A stretch of DNA of 64,000 nucleotides from Rhodocollybia butyracea (lineage: Eukaryota > Basidiomycota > Agaricomycetes > Agaricales > Omphalotaceae): NCBI GenBank assembly GCA_015501585.1, contig JADNRY010000295.1, positions 1-64,000 of the forward strand, written 5' to 3'. Position 1 is the first letter of the stretch. The number at the start of each line of letters is the position of its first letter. The translations under genes were made by a program, and so were the position numbers. The notes beneath the pieces are model-generated. The model saw nothing but the letters and a program-made list of their open reading frames with translations. It was not told where the DNA came from and searched no databases. Of the stretch, positions 23,101-33,324 are shown piece after piece.

Positions 23101-24324
23101 CCGCTGCCACATCTTGTTTCTAGGACCACTTTTACTGTTACCTCTGCCACCATATCTTGTTTCTAGGATCACTTTTGCTGTTATGAATGCTATGTATACA
23201 GTACAGTACGAGAGATTTTTCTCAGTGAAAAGACGATCCTGGGCCATCATACCAATGCTGTTGAATTCGCTTCCTTTTTCTATGTTTACAGTGCTTCCTC
23301 AGATGATTGGGAAGAGGTTTAAAACTCGGAAGGCTGCTATATGTTTGATATGCTTGCGAATGTGGTGAATTTGTTGATATTGAAGATGATAATATGTTTG
23401 AGCATGTTGGCCCAGGCTATAGGCAAGTATTCGGCTCCGCATTGGCTTCTGAGATGATGCAAGTTGATTCAGAATTCTGGTGGAGTTGATCATGTACTTC
23501 TTCGGAAGAGTGTTTTGAAAAAGGTTGAAGGTGTGTTTCATTGCACAGATGAGGATGATGTATCACAGATGGTGAATGCGTTACTCCACTTGTAGCTTGA
23601 AGACATTTCTGTTGATCGACCCAAACTCATCTGTACATCGTGTAAGTGTTCAAGTTCCTGTAGTTTCATTCCTCAATTGTTAATGTAGTACCATTTTTTG
23701 TAATGATAACCAACACTTTCGCCTCTACATTGAAAAACTAATAATACAATAACACCATAACATATATGAGCACATGCAATAATTAGCTTATGAAAACACT
23801 GGTACAAAACACCGACACTTCACATGCACGCCCAACCGCTACCGACCACTTACTTACAGCAAAGAAAGCAGTCCATCATTCAACCACAACACTGAGCATT
23901 ATCCTCCACTTCTACAACTAATAACCAAAGGAGAAAGTCTGGTTCGGGCCCGATCTCAGAGTCGGGGACTTGCCGTGCTTCACACGGCGTTACAGATTAA
24001 GTAGTGTGCAATAAAGGAAGCACAAGGGCGTCTGAGACTTTGGCATGGAAGGCCGGGCCTTCTGTCCACTACCAGCTCAAAAACCTTGCAAAAAACTTGT
24101 TTGCTTTCTGTTGACTCAGACATTCTAAATTCTGTGTTGCAGCAGCAGGCTCAACAACCTGGTTGATTAACATTGCGTGCCAAATTACTTGGTTCTACAC
24201 TAGATGCAAACATGTTGCTATCGTTTGGAGTAAAAAAATAAGTGGGAACTTAAAAGTACTAGTGGACGATCACTTATAACGGTGGGAAAGATCATATCAA
24301 TAAGGCAAAGAAACTGGAAGCAGC
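23101..24324. other. right arm of DNA transposon
   Basis: Starts with the remaining ~45-bp repeats (to about 23185). After that no known domain is seen on either strand. Two small hairpins, CCCGA...TCGGG and GCCGTG...CACGGC, lie near 23950-23990, beside the inverted copy of the left-arm motif TCCCCGACTCTG. There is no transposase. Confidence 0.45.
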
Positions 24325-24432
24325 AATGCCGGGACGCCGTTTCAATGGAATGACATCATCAAAAAGTCAACTGCGTTGGCACCTGCATTGATGGCAGTGG
24401 GAAATCAACTGCGCCGGTCCTTGCCCCCGGTG
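24325..24432. repeat. right terminal inverted repeat of the DNA transposon
   Basis: Complement of 10953-11070, ending CCTTGCCCCCGGTG. It is followed by the TGA target duplication. Confidence 0.75.
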
Positions 24433-24720
24433 TGAGGCGCTCCGGGCTCCCACAATTAGCGCTCTTCTGGTCATGATACTATCCCTAAAACCAGAGGAAC
24501 CTCTGTTGTAGACGATCCTGATAGACGATGAATCTCAGAATCGCTACATCTGCGTTCAAGAACCTCAGTAGAGGTTGCCGACCTTGAAGACGCTGGTACT
24601 CAATCCCAGGAGGATAAATTTGGGTACAAAAAATGATAGAAATAAGGGATGAAAAAGGGAAATACGGAAGCAAGCGAGGAGGGATAGGCATGGATGAGAT
24701 AAGATCACCAATGCTAGTAA
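24433..24720 (+). pseudogene. OTT_1508-like deaminase copy 1, right remnant
   Basis: Continuation of the gene interrupted at 10952. It matches pieces of copy 3 (GAGGCGCTC, TTAGCGCTCTTC, GACGATCCTGATAGACG, CTGCGTTCAAGAACCTCAGT, CTTGAAGACGC) but with large internal deletions. The deaminase core is absent. This copy is dead, through both the insertion and the deletions. Confidence 0.65.
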
Positions 24721-24724
24721 TTAA

Positions 24725-25469
24725 TCAAACAATATATTGTTTGAAAGCTTCATAACATTGAAGAATGGCCCGTCGATTATCAAGAGGTTTCATGCCCTCA
24801 TTGGAGCTGCGGTTGGGACGTGGAATCATGGGGACATGCCCAGTGACAATGGTAGGAGTGTCTGGGAATGTCCCAGTCATGACACCATATTGCAATTCCT
24901 GCGTGACGGGGATTTTGAAGAAAGCGGGGGACGTCCCGTCCATGATTATCCCAGGAATGACCTGAGTACGAGATGATTCAGATGAATGTGCGAAGGCACA
25001 AATTCAAGACATACTTTACTAGCTAATATTTCAAATCCTCTTGATCTTCTTTGAGCATTCATAGCCTGGAAGGCAACGAGTTGAGGATATGGTTCCATCT
25101 TACCACGGAATTGTTTATCTTCTTGGACAATGAGAATCTCAACTCTTTGCAGGTCCGAATGACGCGAGGACGGTGAAGGTATCCAAGAGATTGAAAAAAT
25201 ACTGTGGCAAAATCATTGACCTCTGACTCTTCGGGTTCAGCAGGGACCATCGCAAGATCAAACTGGGCAAGGAGCTGGTAAGACGCCTCGTCAACTGTGT
25301 CATCGGCGGATTGGGAAGCGAGAATTTCGGGATGAACAGATGGAGTGGGTAAGGGTGTAGCGTTGAAAAATGTTGACGAGTCCTGGAAAGTAAGTTGAAT
25401 GTTGTAAGCGTCTAGCTCACAGAAAGTCCATTTGTTTCCAGACTTGGCTGAGCGGGGAAACTGGTTCAT
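24725..25469 (-). pseudogene. fungal PD-(D/E)XK-like hypothetical protein, decayed
   Basis: The minus strand reads an N-terminal half from ATG 25469 with FFQSLGYLHRPRVIRTCKEL. After a frame change it continues ILIVQEDKQFRGKMEPYPQL, then FFKIPVTQELQYGVMTGTFP and MKPLDNRRAILQCYEAFKQY, ending near 24725. The Q-E-D-K motif and the C-terminal block are characteristic of a large Agaricomycete family of unknown function that I recall as PD-(D/E)XK-like. The block normally lying between KEL and the QEDK strand, with the acidic residue before it, is missing here, apparently by a short deletion that also shifts the frame. A further shift is needed near 24950. Family assignment is by remembered consensus only. 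Confidence 0.5.
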
Positions 25470-25559
25470 GGTCGTGGTCCCCTATTCTGACCTCGGAAGG
25501 GAAGGTCTTGTCGCCGAGATGTTTGGAGATTTTACTGGTCCCCAGTCAAGCTTTCAAAT

Positions 25560-27201
25560 GTTGGTCTTGGCCTTCGTCCAGGTTGGTAAGTAGTGATAAG
25601 GCGCACAGTTTAACGTTTAATGACAGAACTGGAAAGTGGACGTCTTTGGAAGAATGTTTTATAATGAGGCGCTCTTCTTCTCTATCTCTAGATCTATGGC
25701 TCCGCCATTCTTGGAAAGTTACTGCTATCTCTCTGAACCTGGTCATGGTACTATCACCCTACCAAGAGAAACCCCCATTGTAGACGATCCTGATAGACGT
25801 CAAATCTTGGAAATCACGAATGCCTTGGCCTTCCTCTGCGTTCAAGAACCTCAGTCAGAGGTTTACGCTGTAGCATTACGCCTCACGGGAGAACCTTTGA
25901 CAATATATATCGCCGAGAATAACGAGGTACCAGAAAAGACGAAGGACCATCTCGAGAATTTACTCTCCAAGCTTTCCCAAATCCGCTGCCGCTAATCAAT
26001 CTGTCTCAAAAACTTCCCCTGACCTCGGAAATGCTGTTATTCAATCCCTGGAGCATGAATTCGGAGTTATGGCCCTCAAACATTCCTTTCCGAATTTTTT
26101 TGCAGCTTAACGAAACGCGACCACACATGGGACACTCGGGTTGCTCAGATCCAGGAACACAGTGGTGGACGAGAAGATAATGGCGAAAGTCTTTGAGAAT
26201 ATCGTAGGCGCTTTGGACATGATTTATGAAGTCGCTCAATGCTATCACGACACAAAGCACGAACAGACTTTATCGGCCCTCTATGAGTGCCTCTCACTGT
26301 TTGATACGATGATTCGTAAATGCTCTGCAAAACAACTCATTGCCAAAATGCTTAAAAAGCTTGATCCTGGTGACAACGATGCTCCCCCACTGGTGGTTGA
26401 GCTTGAGAGTGAGGCAGATACAAACCAAGACAACACCCTACGATCTGGTTCGTTTTCTTGTTCGCTCTTCACTATTATGCCTGAGGCCTGAGCCTTTTAC
26501 AAGGGTTTCCATGACCCGGTTGATCTACAGAATTCTAGCAATTGTAATCCACGTTTGTTGTCTCCTGCTGCTGGCAGTCTCGCCAAGGCTTGTTCAGATT
26601 TTCAGAAATCCAGCAGTCGTTCAATGCTGCCCACTCCGAGAACAGTCAGTAACGATCTATTCCGATAACTCATCAAGCTTGGAAATCCCCGGTCTAGTCT
26701 CATCCTTCGAGGAGACGACAAAGGTGGACATCGCTTTGCATGCAGAACTCAATGTCTTCCAGACTCTTGAAGCTGCGTTGATCAAGGGTGAACAGCCCTA
26801 CTGGGTAATTGGTGTCTCCAAACTGATGTGTTTTGGTTGTTATACCGTGATTGGAAAGGCGTTCCCTGCTGCCCTCAAAGCAAGTTATTTGCATAATCTT
26901 GTGTGTTCTTCTTTCTGATTCATACATGCTTGACTTTTTTTACCAGTCCTTGTTACAGGATCCTATCACAGTGCAAGGCTGTCATGGCAAGCCATACGCT
27001 TCGTGGGCGGCACCAGATCTATCATTCGCTGAACACTACGTCGGATTTGATTTAAATCTCAAAGTTCGTCGATGGGCAGAGCAGTTCATCCGGGACGCTC
27101 TTTGTCAACATATGGAGTACCGTCGTTTATCTGAGGAGGGCGAAGACGTGGAATCGAAGCTTATCGCAGAGATTGCTGAGGCGTATGCGCACTTAAAGTA
27201 A
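25560..27201 (+). pseudogene. OTT_1508-like deaminase copy 2, frameshifted
   Basis: Paralogue of copy 3. The first block, from ATG 25636, reads FLESYCYLSEPGHGTITL and KDHLENLLSKLSQI. Compared with copy 3 it then loses frame near 25985, again in the T-run near 26100, and near 26150. The 3' half keeps the deaminase core: LHAELNVFQT (His-x-Glu), IGVSKLMCFGCYTV (Cys-x2-Cys), then after an intron with a GTGTGT donor CHGKPYASWAAPDL, ending at 27201. Because the N-terminal half has at least three shifts relative to an intact paralogue, it is a pseudogene. Upstream homology to copy 3 starts near 25560. Confidence 0.7.
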
Positions 27202-27214
27202 GGGATGCAATGTC

Positions 27215-28079
27215 TTCCCACACAGCAGTTGGCTGATCCTTGCTTCCCTAGTAAAAAGAAATCCTCTCCGCATTTGACTACAAACACCAATAGAGGGAGG
27301 GGGACAACGCGAAGACGAGGATCGTAGAGGATCTACAAATGATAAAGCTGATGACCAAAAAGCATACCCAGAAGAACGCTCCGACTCGTCAGTAGGGCTC
27401 TTGAAGTTAATGCGTGGTGAAGATAAGATGATCTGCATACTAAAGAGTCCGCAAGAATTGCATACTGTACTACGGTTGCAACCACAAACTTACCGTTGAA
27501 AGATAGATGAACCTTACAAAGGTTTCCGGCTTAGTACTAGAATCTGGACATGTAGGTAAATGCCTTGACAATCAAAGGGAGGATGCGAGAGTCGCAGTAG
27601 GTGCACATACATCGGGGAAGAAACCAGAACCTCCGGGAATGTACCGATGAAAATATCGGTGATAAAAAAACTTCGAGTTATCAGAGGCTCTGCTTGTCCC
27701 TTAAGACCTTAGGTATCGCAGCATCGGTTTCTGTAACTGAGATTATGCATAGTTAGGCAACTGCCAGGCTACTTGTTTATCTTGCACTGTGAATCATGGT
27801 GGTCACTGCATCTGTAGATATACTAGAAGTTCAAGAGCATCCGAGCCAAAGAGGCTGTTGGGCAGCGTATAGCGTATAGCTCAGACTATTGACCATACCT
27901 CGACTCATAGTGCCAAGAGAGTTTTGGGGTCTGCCTTCAGGAGACAACCAGATGGCGGTGCCTTCCACTGGTCGAGTTGCATTGCGCTGGTGTCGGAGTC
28001 CGAAAAAGTGAACAAGGCTTGAGCGGTCAGGATAGAACCTCAGTGGAAATGAAGGAAAAATAGATTATGTGTGTTTAAA
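27215..28079 (-). pseudogene. fragments of the membrane-protein gene, copy C
   Basis: Scattered matches to copies A and B: the segment around 27260-27340 (ACAAACACCAATAGAGGGAG), 27490-27560 (TTGAAAGATAGATGAAC) and 27640-27790 (ATGTACCGATGAAAATAT). These are in the same order but with large gaps. No open frame survives. It sits between deaminase copies 2 and 3, as copy B sits before copy 1, so membrane gene plus deaminase gene behave as one duplicated cassette. Confidence 0.5.
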
Positions 28080-28936
28080 ATAAACAATAGCTAACCAACA
28101 TTGCTTTGACTGTCCTGCATACCCTCAATTCCCGAGCTACGAGATTAACTCTTGCAGTGACTTGTGCGCGAACCGCGTCGGATGACTGTAATAAGCAATG
28201 TATGCGAATAATAGTGCATCGAGCGGCGTAGGATACTTGTTGAGAGCGCGAGAAAGTCGGTACTCTGATCCTAAGAACCACTTTTGTGAGATCAGCTTTT
28301 CGGACAATGCCTTGATAGCATCTACATACATAGTTATTGAAGATTGACTTTTTCATTGCGGATGAGATTCTGGCATTGGGCCGTTTGAGGCAGCTCCAAA
28401 GGGACCGAGGAAGGTTATAGAGTAGGAAGGGAGGAATCCAGATGACGGAGGGGAAACTAGGAAAGATTGGACCACGGAAGGCGGAGTTGGCAGATAGAAC
28501 AATGACTGAAGAAAGGAGCGAGGAAGTCGGGATAGAATCTTTGGGAAAGTTAGAGTTGGGAGCAAATATAAACCAAGTATGCCTACCAGTCACCCAGCGC
28601 AGCATGAACATGTCCTTCCAACGCTAGGACAGGGGGCGGCAACGTCTGCGGGAGTGAAAAGAGCGCAACACCTTGTCCGTCTTGTAAGAAGAACTGCGTT
28701 CGAATCCTCAGGCGGAGGTTTTTCTTTTCAATGTTACACCTCCTCGCTTCTTCAGCAGCCTTCCCCTTCCCGGCCTTCAACGCAGAAATGGACCCAGGAC
28801 AGATGAAACGGACTTTGCTCCAACTTTCGTAAGACTCTCTTTGCTTTTGCTAGTTGATCTTGGCCTTCATTCAGGTTGGTAAGTACTAAAGTAGTGATGT
28901 AGCGAATAGTTTGATTACGGAACTTGGGCGCAATGG
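28080..28936. repeat. duplicated 5' region of deaminase gene, copy 3
   Basis: Close match to 10080-10952. It presumably holds the promoter and perhaps a short upstream exon of copy 3 (a candidate ATG near 28789 is followed after 14 codons by GTAAGA). No motif is firm enough to fix the transcription start. Confidence 0.5.
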
Positions 28937-30647
28937 ATGATCTTTGAAAAAATGATCTATAATGAGGCGCTCGCTAGCCCAGAGTTAGCGCTCTTCCCGA
29001 TGACTGCGCCATTTCTGGAAAGTTACTGCTATCTTTCTAAACCTGGTCATGGTACTATCACCATACTCAGAGAAATCCCTGTTGCCGATCCTGGACCTCA
29101 TGAACGTCAAATCTTGGAAATCGCGAACACCTTGGCCTTCCTCTGCGTTCAAGGACCTCAGTCAGAGGTTTACGCTGTAGCATTACGCCTCACTGGAGAA
29201 TCTTTGAAAATCTATATTGCCGAGAATAACGAGGTGCCAGAAAAGACGAAGGACCATCTCGAGAATTTACTTTCCAAACTCTCCCAAATCTCCGTTACCA
29301 CCAGTCAATCTGTTCCCAGAATTTCCCCTGATCTTGAAGACGCCGTTACTCTATCCCAGGAGCACGAATTCGGAGTTATGGCCCTCAAACATTCCTTTCC
29401 AAGTTTTTTTCGCAGCTTAACGAAACGCGACCACACCTGGGACACTCGGATTGCTCAGATCCGGGAGCAGCTGGTGGATGAAAATGAAATGGCAGAAACT
29501 TTTGAGCGTATCGTACGCAGTTTGGACATCATCTATAAATTTGCTGAACGCTATCACGACACAAAAGACGAACAGACCTTATCGGACCTCTATGAGTTCC
29601 TCTCGCTGTTTGATGAGCTGATTCGTAGAAGCTTGGCAAAACAAATCATTGCCACCATGCTCAAAAAGCTTGATCCTGGTGATAACGATGCTCCCCTTCT
29701 AGCAGTTGAGCTTAAGAACGAGGCAGATATTAACCCAGACAACACTCTACAGGATGGTTCGTCTTCTTGTTCATTCTTCTCTGTTATGCATGAGCGCTGA
29801 GCCTCTCACAAGGGTTTTCCATCACCCGGTTCATTTACAGAATTATAGCAACTGTAATCCATATTCGTCGCCTCCTGTTGCTAGCAGTCTCGCCAAGACT
29901 TGTCCAGATTTTCAGACATCCAGCAGTCGTTCAATGCTGCCCGCTCCGAAAACAAACAGTAACGGTCTATTCCGATAAATCATCAGACTTTGAAGTTCCC
30001 GGTCTAGTCTCATCCTTCGAGAACACAACGAATCTGAACGTCACTTTGCATGCAGAACTTAATGTCTTCCAGACGCTTCTTGAAGCTGCATTGATCAGGG
30101 GTGAACATCCCTACTGGGTAATTGGTGTCTCCAAGCTGACATGTATTAGTTGTTATACTCTGATTAGAAAGGCGTTCCCTGCTGTCCTTGGACAACACAT
30201 AGACCATGGTCTTGTGTGTCCTTCTTTCTGCTTCATCTATGCCCGACTTTTTTTGACTAGCCCTTGTTACAGGCTCCTATCACATTGCAAGACTGTCATG
30301 GCAAGCTATACTCTTCGTGGGCTGCACCAGATCTGTCATTCGCTGAACCATATGTTCAGTTTGATCTAAATTCTGAAGTTCGTATGCGTGCAGAACATTT
30401 CATCCGGACTTCTCTCCTTGAGTATGTGCAGCGCTCTCGTTTCTTCGAGAAGGGCGGAGGTTATGGTACGCACTCTATTGTCTGTTTTAGCATTGATCAT
30501 TAATCCTGCGCGCCAGAGGAGCTGAATACAAAATTGAATGAGTTGCGTGAGCGGTAAGGGATGCAATGTCTTCCCACGCGGCAGTTGGCTAATAACCTGT
30601 CTTTTTGTAGATATCGTGGTGTTTATAAGTCTCGTTCTGGACTCTGA
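28937..30647 (+). CDS. OTT_1508-like deaminase family protein, intact copy
   Basis: Five exons (28937-29756, 29813-30213, 30273-30465, 30517-30553, 30611-30647) with consistent phases give 495 codons. The N-terminal ~270 residues are helical with no known domain (FLESYCYLSKPGHGTITI, SFFRSLTKRDHTWDTRIAQI). The C-terminal half has the cytidine-deaminase fold signature: LHAELNVFQT (His plus catalytic Glu) near 30049-30078 and SKLTCISCYTL (Cys-x2-Cys) near 30128-30160, followed by CHGKLYSSWAAPDL. This pattern matches the fungal OTT_1508-like deaminases, relatives of toxin/nucleic-acid deaminases; the substrate is unknown. All zinc ligands are present. The start is the first ATG of the conserved block; an upstream exon is possible. 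The last intron (30554-30610) has a good GTAAGG donor; without it the protein would end at 30557. Confidence 0.72.
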
Positions 30648-31355
30648 CTGATTATTACATCTTCTTTGTATCATACAAAATCGTTCTTTGATGCCCAGTA
30701 TCATTAGTAGCTTCATCATGATGTTTATGCAACTCTTCCGTTGAAATTCTCGTACTCATTCAGAGCAATAAGGGCGAGTTTTTGTTAACTGGGAGGCTTT
30801 ACGGTCAGCAAATGCAACGAATTTTGTGTATACAATTTGACTACCTTTCGCTTCGTTTTTGTCGCAGCAGAATCAAGACCAGGAGATTCCCAATGCTCAC
30901 TTTCAAGGTCAATTGGACTTGAGTACCACTTCGATCTTGAATTTCGATCCCGGGAGTCGTAGAGTGAAGGCGCTCAGATGAAACCTCGCGTCAGTGAGGG
31001 TCTTTACACTTGATGTTGAGCAAGGTGGGGGTCAAGAGTGAAGATGAGAATGAAAAATGAACCCACTTCTGCTAACTACTCCCGACGTACTTTCATGGCG
31101 AAACAAACGTGTAGTTTGCTTTTGGAGAAATAAAAGACTGAACGGTGGAGTGAGACGAGAGAGTGTCGAGGAGACGAAACTGTGTAAAGGGCATGGAAGG
31201 CTGAACAGCTGACTGAATGGATTGGGATCATACACTGAATAGGCTTGAAGCCTTGAGGGATTTGGTTGTTGTGGAAGACAGGATAAACATTCGCAATATG
31301 ATCGACTTCCAAGCTCAATCATCCCTGGGGTCATCAAAAAAATTCATGGAGAAAT
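30648..31355. other. 3' flank, left end of tandem duplication unit L
   Basis: No gene supported. From about 30705 the sequence matches 34495-35256 (TTGAAATTCTCGTA, CTTTACGGTC, GATTTGGTTGTTG). This is the left unit of a tandem duplication containing the F-box genes. Confidence 0.5.
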
Positions 31356-33074
31356 TTACAAAGAAATTTGTTTAGTATAAATCGTACGAGGAATGGGGAC
31401 CAGACCCGTTTCAGGTAGGTCGTGCTCATGTTCAGCCTTGGAATCTTGCGGATATGAGAATTGAAGGCTCAACCCATTTCTTTTCAGGCTCCGTAGATTA
31501 TCCAGCTCCATTGTTGAAAAAGAGGGTTGAGCTCGAAAAATTATATGACAAGTTTTTAATGGTGACTGCGCCCTACTGTCCAGAAATCTTGTCAAGGCTG
31601 CAGGTGTTAAAGAATTACTGCCTGCCTCTCCGGTGGCACGCGTGCATGTGCTGACACTCAACATTTGAATGCTTTCAAGTCGAGGCCAGCACGGAGTGGG
31701 GTTACTGGGTGAAGAGGTGAGACTCGCAATATGCGAGTCTTGTAGAGGGTGAGTAGCTTGCGGTAGATATGTGGAGTCCGTGAATTTAAAGCTGGTAAGA
31801 TTTGGAGCTAGCGACAGGCATTCCGTCAACACCTCTGATGTTGTGATCATCTCCAGCTCTAATTCCTCCAACATGTCTAATGGGAGCGACCCGAATATTA
31901 GTTTGGATACTACAATCACCATAGGGCAGGAAACGGCGAATGATTGCAAAGCTGGACAGTGAACTTTGCAACCAAACATGAAGAGAAAGTCTGATTCAAA
32001 GAGATTTTGCCCCTGCATTGGTGCCAAGGACAATCGCAGGTTCCTCAGATGATTGAGAGACACAGTCGCCTTGTCTTTCCAGTGAGGAATGTCTCGATAT
32101 ACCTCAATGGTCAAGGCTAGTGTGCGTATTTGCGGAGCTTGAGTCAAAATATTTAGAGCTTGGTCAGGATGCATTGGGCTCGAAAGATCGAGGCTGGTTA
32201 AATGCTTCCAATCGCAAGGTAACAACGAATACTTGTTAGCCCCAAAGGATAGCTGAAGGCTAACAGCATGCAAACCAGGCATTCGGGGGAAAAGGAGACG
32301 AAGAAGAGCAAAGTTGGCTGCGGCGGTATGTTGTTTACTAGGTCTGGGAATAGTAAGTGAACGTCCTCCTCGATTGTCAACACCCAGATCCTGCAGCCTT
32401 AAAGAAGCAAGGATGGGGAAATTAGGTGGTGCAAGCTCGCCAAAAATGAATAAGGCTGATGAGGGTAGTGATAAATACACGTTTTCAAATCTGTGGCTGA
32501 ATTTCATGACAGAGCGAAGTAAGTTTTCCTGGTTTGGAGCTGTGTCGGGATAATGCGACATTCCATGCAAGGAGATGGACAACGGGAGGGAACCAGACCG
32601 TTCCAACCAGGCGACAACACCTTGAACGCGCTTTGCACAAGCCTCGGCGGTCAAGCTGATTGGAAGATAAACGTGTAACGATTTCCATAATCTAGGAGTA
32701 GTGAGGGCGATATGCCTCCAATCCTTACAGATGGTGGCCAGAAGGAGCGGAGCTTTAGTGAGATCCCGGAGCCCATACGGAGGGTCAGATGGAAGACACT
32801 GCACAAATATCTCTGCAAGCGTTTCTGGAGGAATCTGGCGCACTGGAGAGAGCAATGCTCTATGAGCATCAACGTAGCTCTTGACTCTTTGCTTTTCATG
32901 CAAAAGTGCGTCCAAAGTAGCCTGTGCATGACCGATATCCAATTCCAATGAAGCGAGTTTGTTCACAGGATGAACGAGCATAGCTTTGAGACTGTTCAGC
33001 TCAGCTGTAGTGGGAATATAATTTGTTCCAACCATCGGGGCGAATGGTGAGCTGTTTGTGTCCCAGTCGGACAT
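31356..33074 (-). CDS. F-box-like/LRR protein 1
   Basis: Single-exon 572-residue protein of the large Agaricomycete F-box-like family. A disordered start is followed by a predicted coiled coil (about residues 24-70: ELNSLKAMLVH...HEKQRVKSYVDAHR) and an F-box-like domain (about 78-133: VRQIPPETLAEIFVQCLP...ICKDWRHIALTTPRLWKSL). A leucine-rich-repeat-like C-terminus follows (LTSLDLSSPMHPDQALNILT, LEELELEMITTSEVLTECLS). F-box proteins recruit substrates to SCF ubiquitin ligases; which substrate is unknown. It is a close paralogue of 35257-36996. The start ATG lies about 60 bp from a fragment of the 2OG gene on the other strand, so the promoter region is shared with that remnant. Confidence 0.82.
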   Translation of the reverse strand: MSDWDTNSSPFAPMVGTNYIPTTAELNSLKAMLVHPVNKLASLELDIGHAQATLDALLHEKQRVKSYVDAHRALLSPVRQIPPETLAEIFVQCLPSDPPYGLRDLTKAPLLLATICKDWRHIALTTPRLWKSLHVYLPISLTAEACAKRVQGVVAWLERSGSLPLSISLHGMSHYPDTAPNQENLLRSVMKFSHRFENVYLSLPSSALFIFGELAPPNFPILASLRLQDLGVDNRGGRSLTIPRPSKQHTAAANFALLRLLFPRMPGLHAVSLQLSFGANKYSLLPCDWKHLTSLDLSSPMHPDQALNILTQAPQIRTLALTIEVYRDIPHWKDKATVSLNHLRNLRLSLAPMQGQNLFESDFLFMFGCKVHCPALQSFAVSCPMVIVVSKLIFGSLPLDMLEELELEMITTSEVLTECLSLAPNLTSFKFTDSTYLPQATHPLQDSHIASLTSSPSNPTPCWPRLESIQMLSVSTCTRATGEAGSNSLTPAALTRFLDSRAQSPLKTCHIIFRAQPSFSTMELDNLRSLKRNGLSLQFSYPQDSKAEHEHDLPETGLVPIPRTIYTKQISL

Positions 33075-33099
33075 GGTAGTGGCCCTGGATGTTATTGAA

Positions 33100-33324
33100 C
33101 AAGAGTGTCCAAAGCTGTCATTTGATCATTTGATCAACCCCGCGTGCTCTTTCTGCTTACCGGTTTTCTCAGCCCCAGATACAGTGGCTCTTTTTCATAA
33201 TATCATGTTGGATGTCAGCGTCAGAGATCCAAAGTACGAGTTGGAATGTGAGTTGGTCTTGAGTTTTCTTGTTGAATTTATCTAGTCCCACCGCAGATCA
33301 TGAAGCTTCATGCAGGAGCCATCC
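33100..33324 (+). pseudogene. 2OG oxygenase 3' fragment, left unit, part 1
   Basis: Matches exons 5-6 of the intact gene (CAGCCCCAGATACAG, TTGGATGTCAG, GATCCAAAGTACGAGTTGGA) including remnants of the intron between them. The retained intron shows a DNA-level copy. It is interrupted at AGCCATCC by the hAT-like element and resumes at 34096. Confidence 0.75.

Larger units (their letters stand above)
10953..24432. mobile_element. DNA transposon with long TIRs, carrying a nested LTR element
   Basis: The ends are inverted repeats identical for the first 42 bases, beginning CACCGGGGGCAAGGACCGGC, and similar for about 110 bp. The insertion is flanked by TGA (10950-10952 and 24433-24435). Two paralogous empty sites (28969 region and 25660 region, both ATAATGAGGCGCTC) carry TGA once, so the 3-bp target duplication is real. 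Without the nested retrotransposon the element would be about 2.4 kb. No transposase is recognisable in either arm, so it is probably non-autonomous. CAC termini with 3-bp duplication suggest a CACTA/CMC-type element (inference). Confidence 0.8.

Noticed and set aside
28650..28720. GTTCGAATCC, a tRNA B-box-like motif that could indicate a SINE or tRNA
   Set aside because: No A-box or acceptor stem at the right distance, and the duplicate at 10650 has diverged without compensatory pairing.
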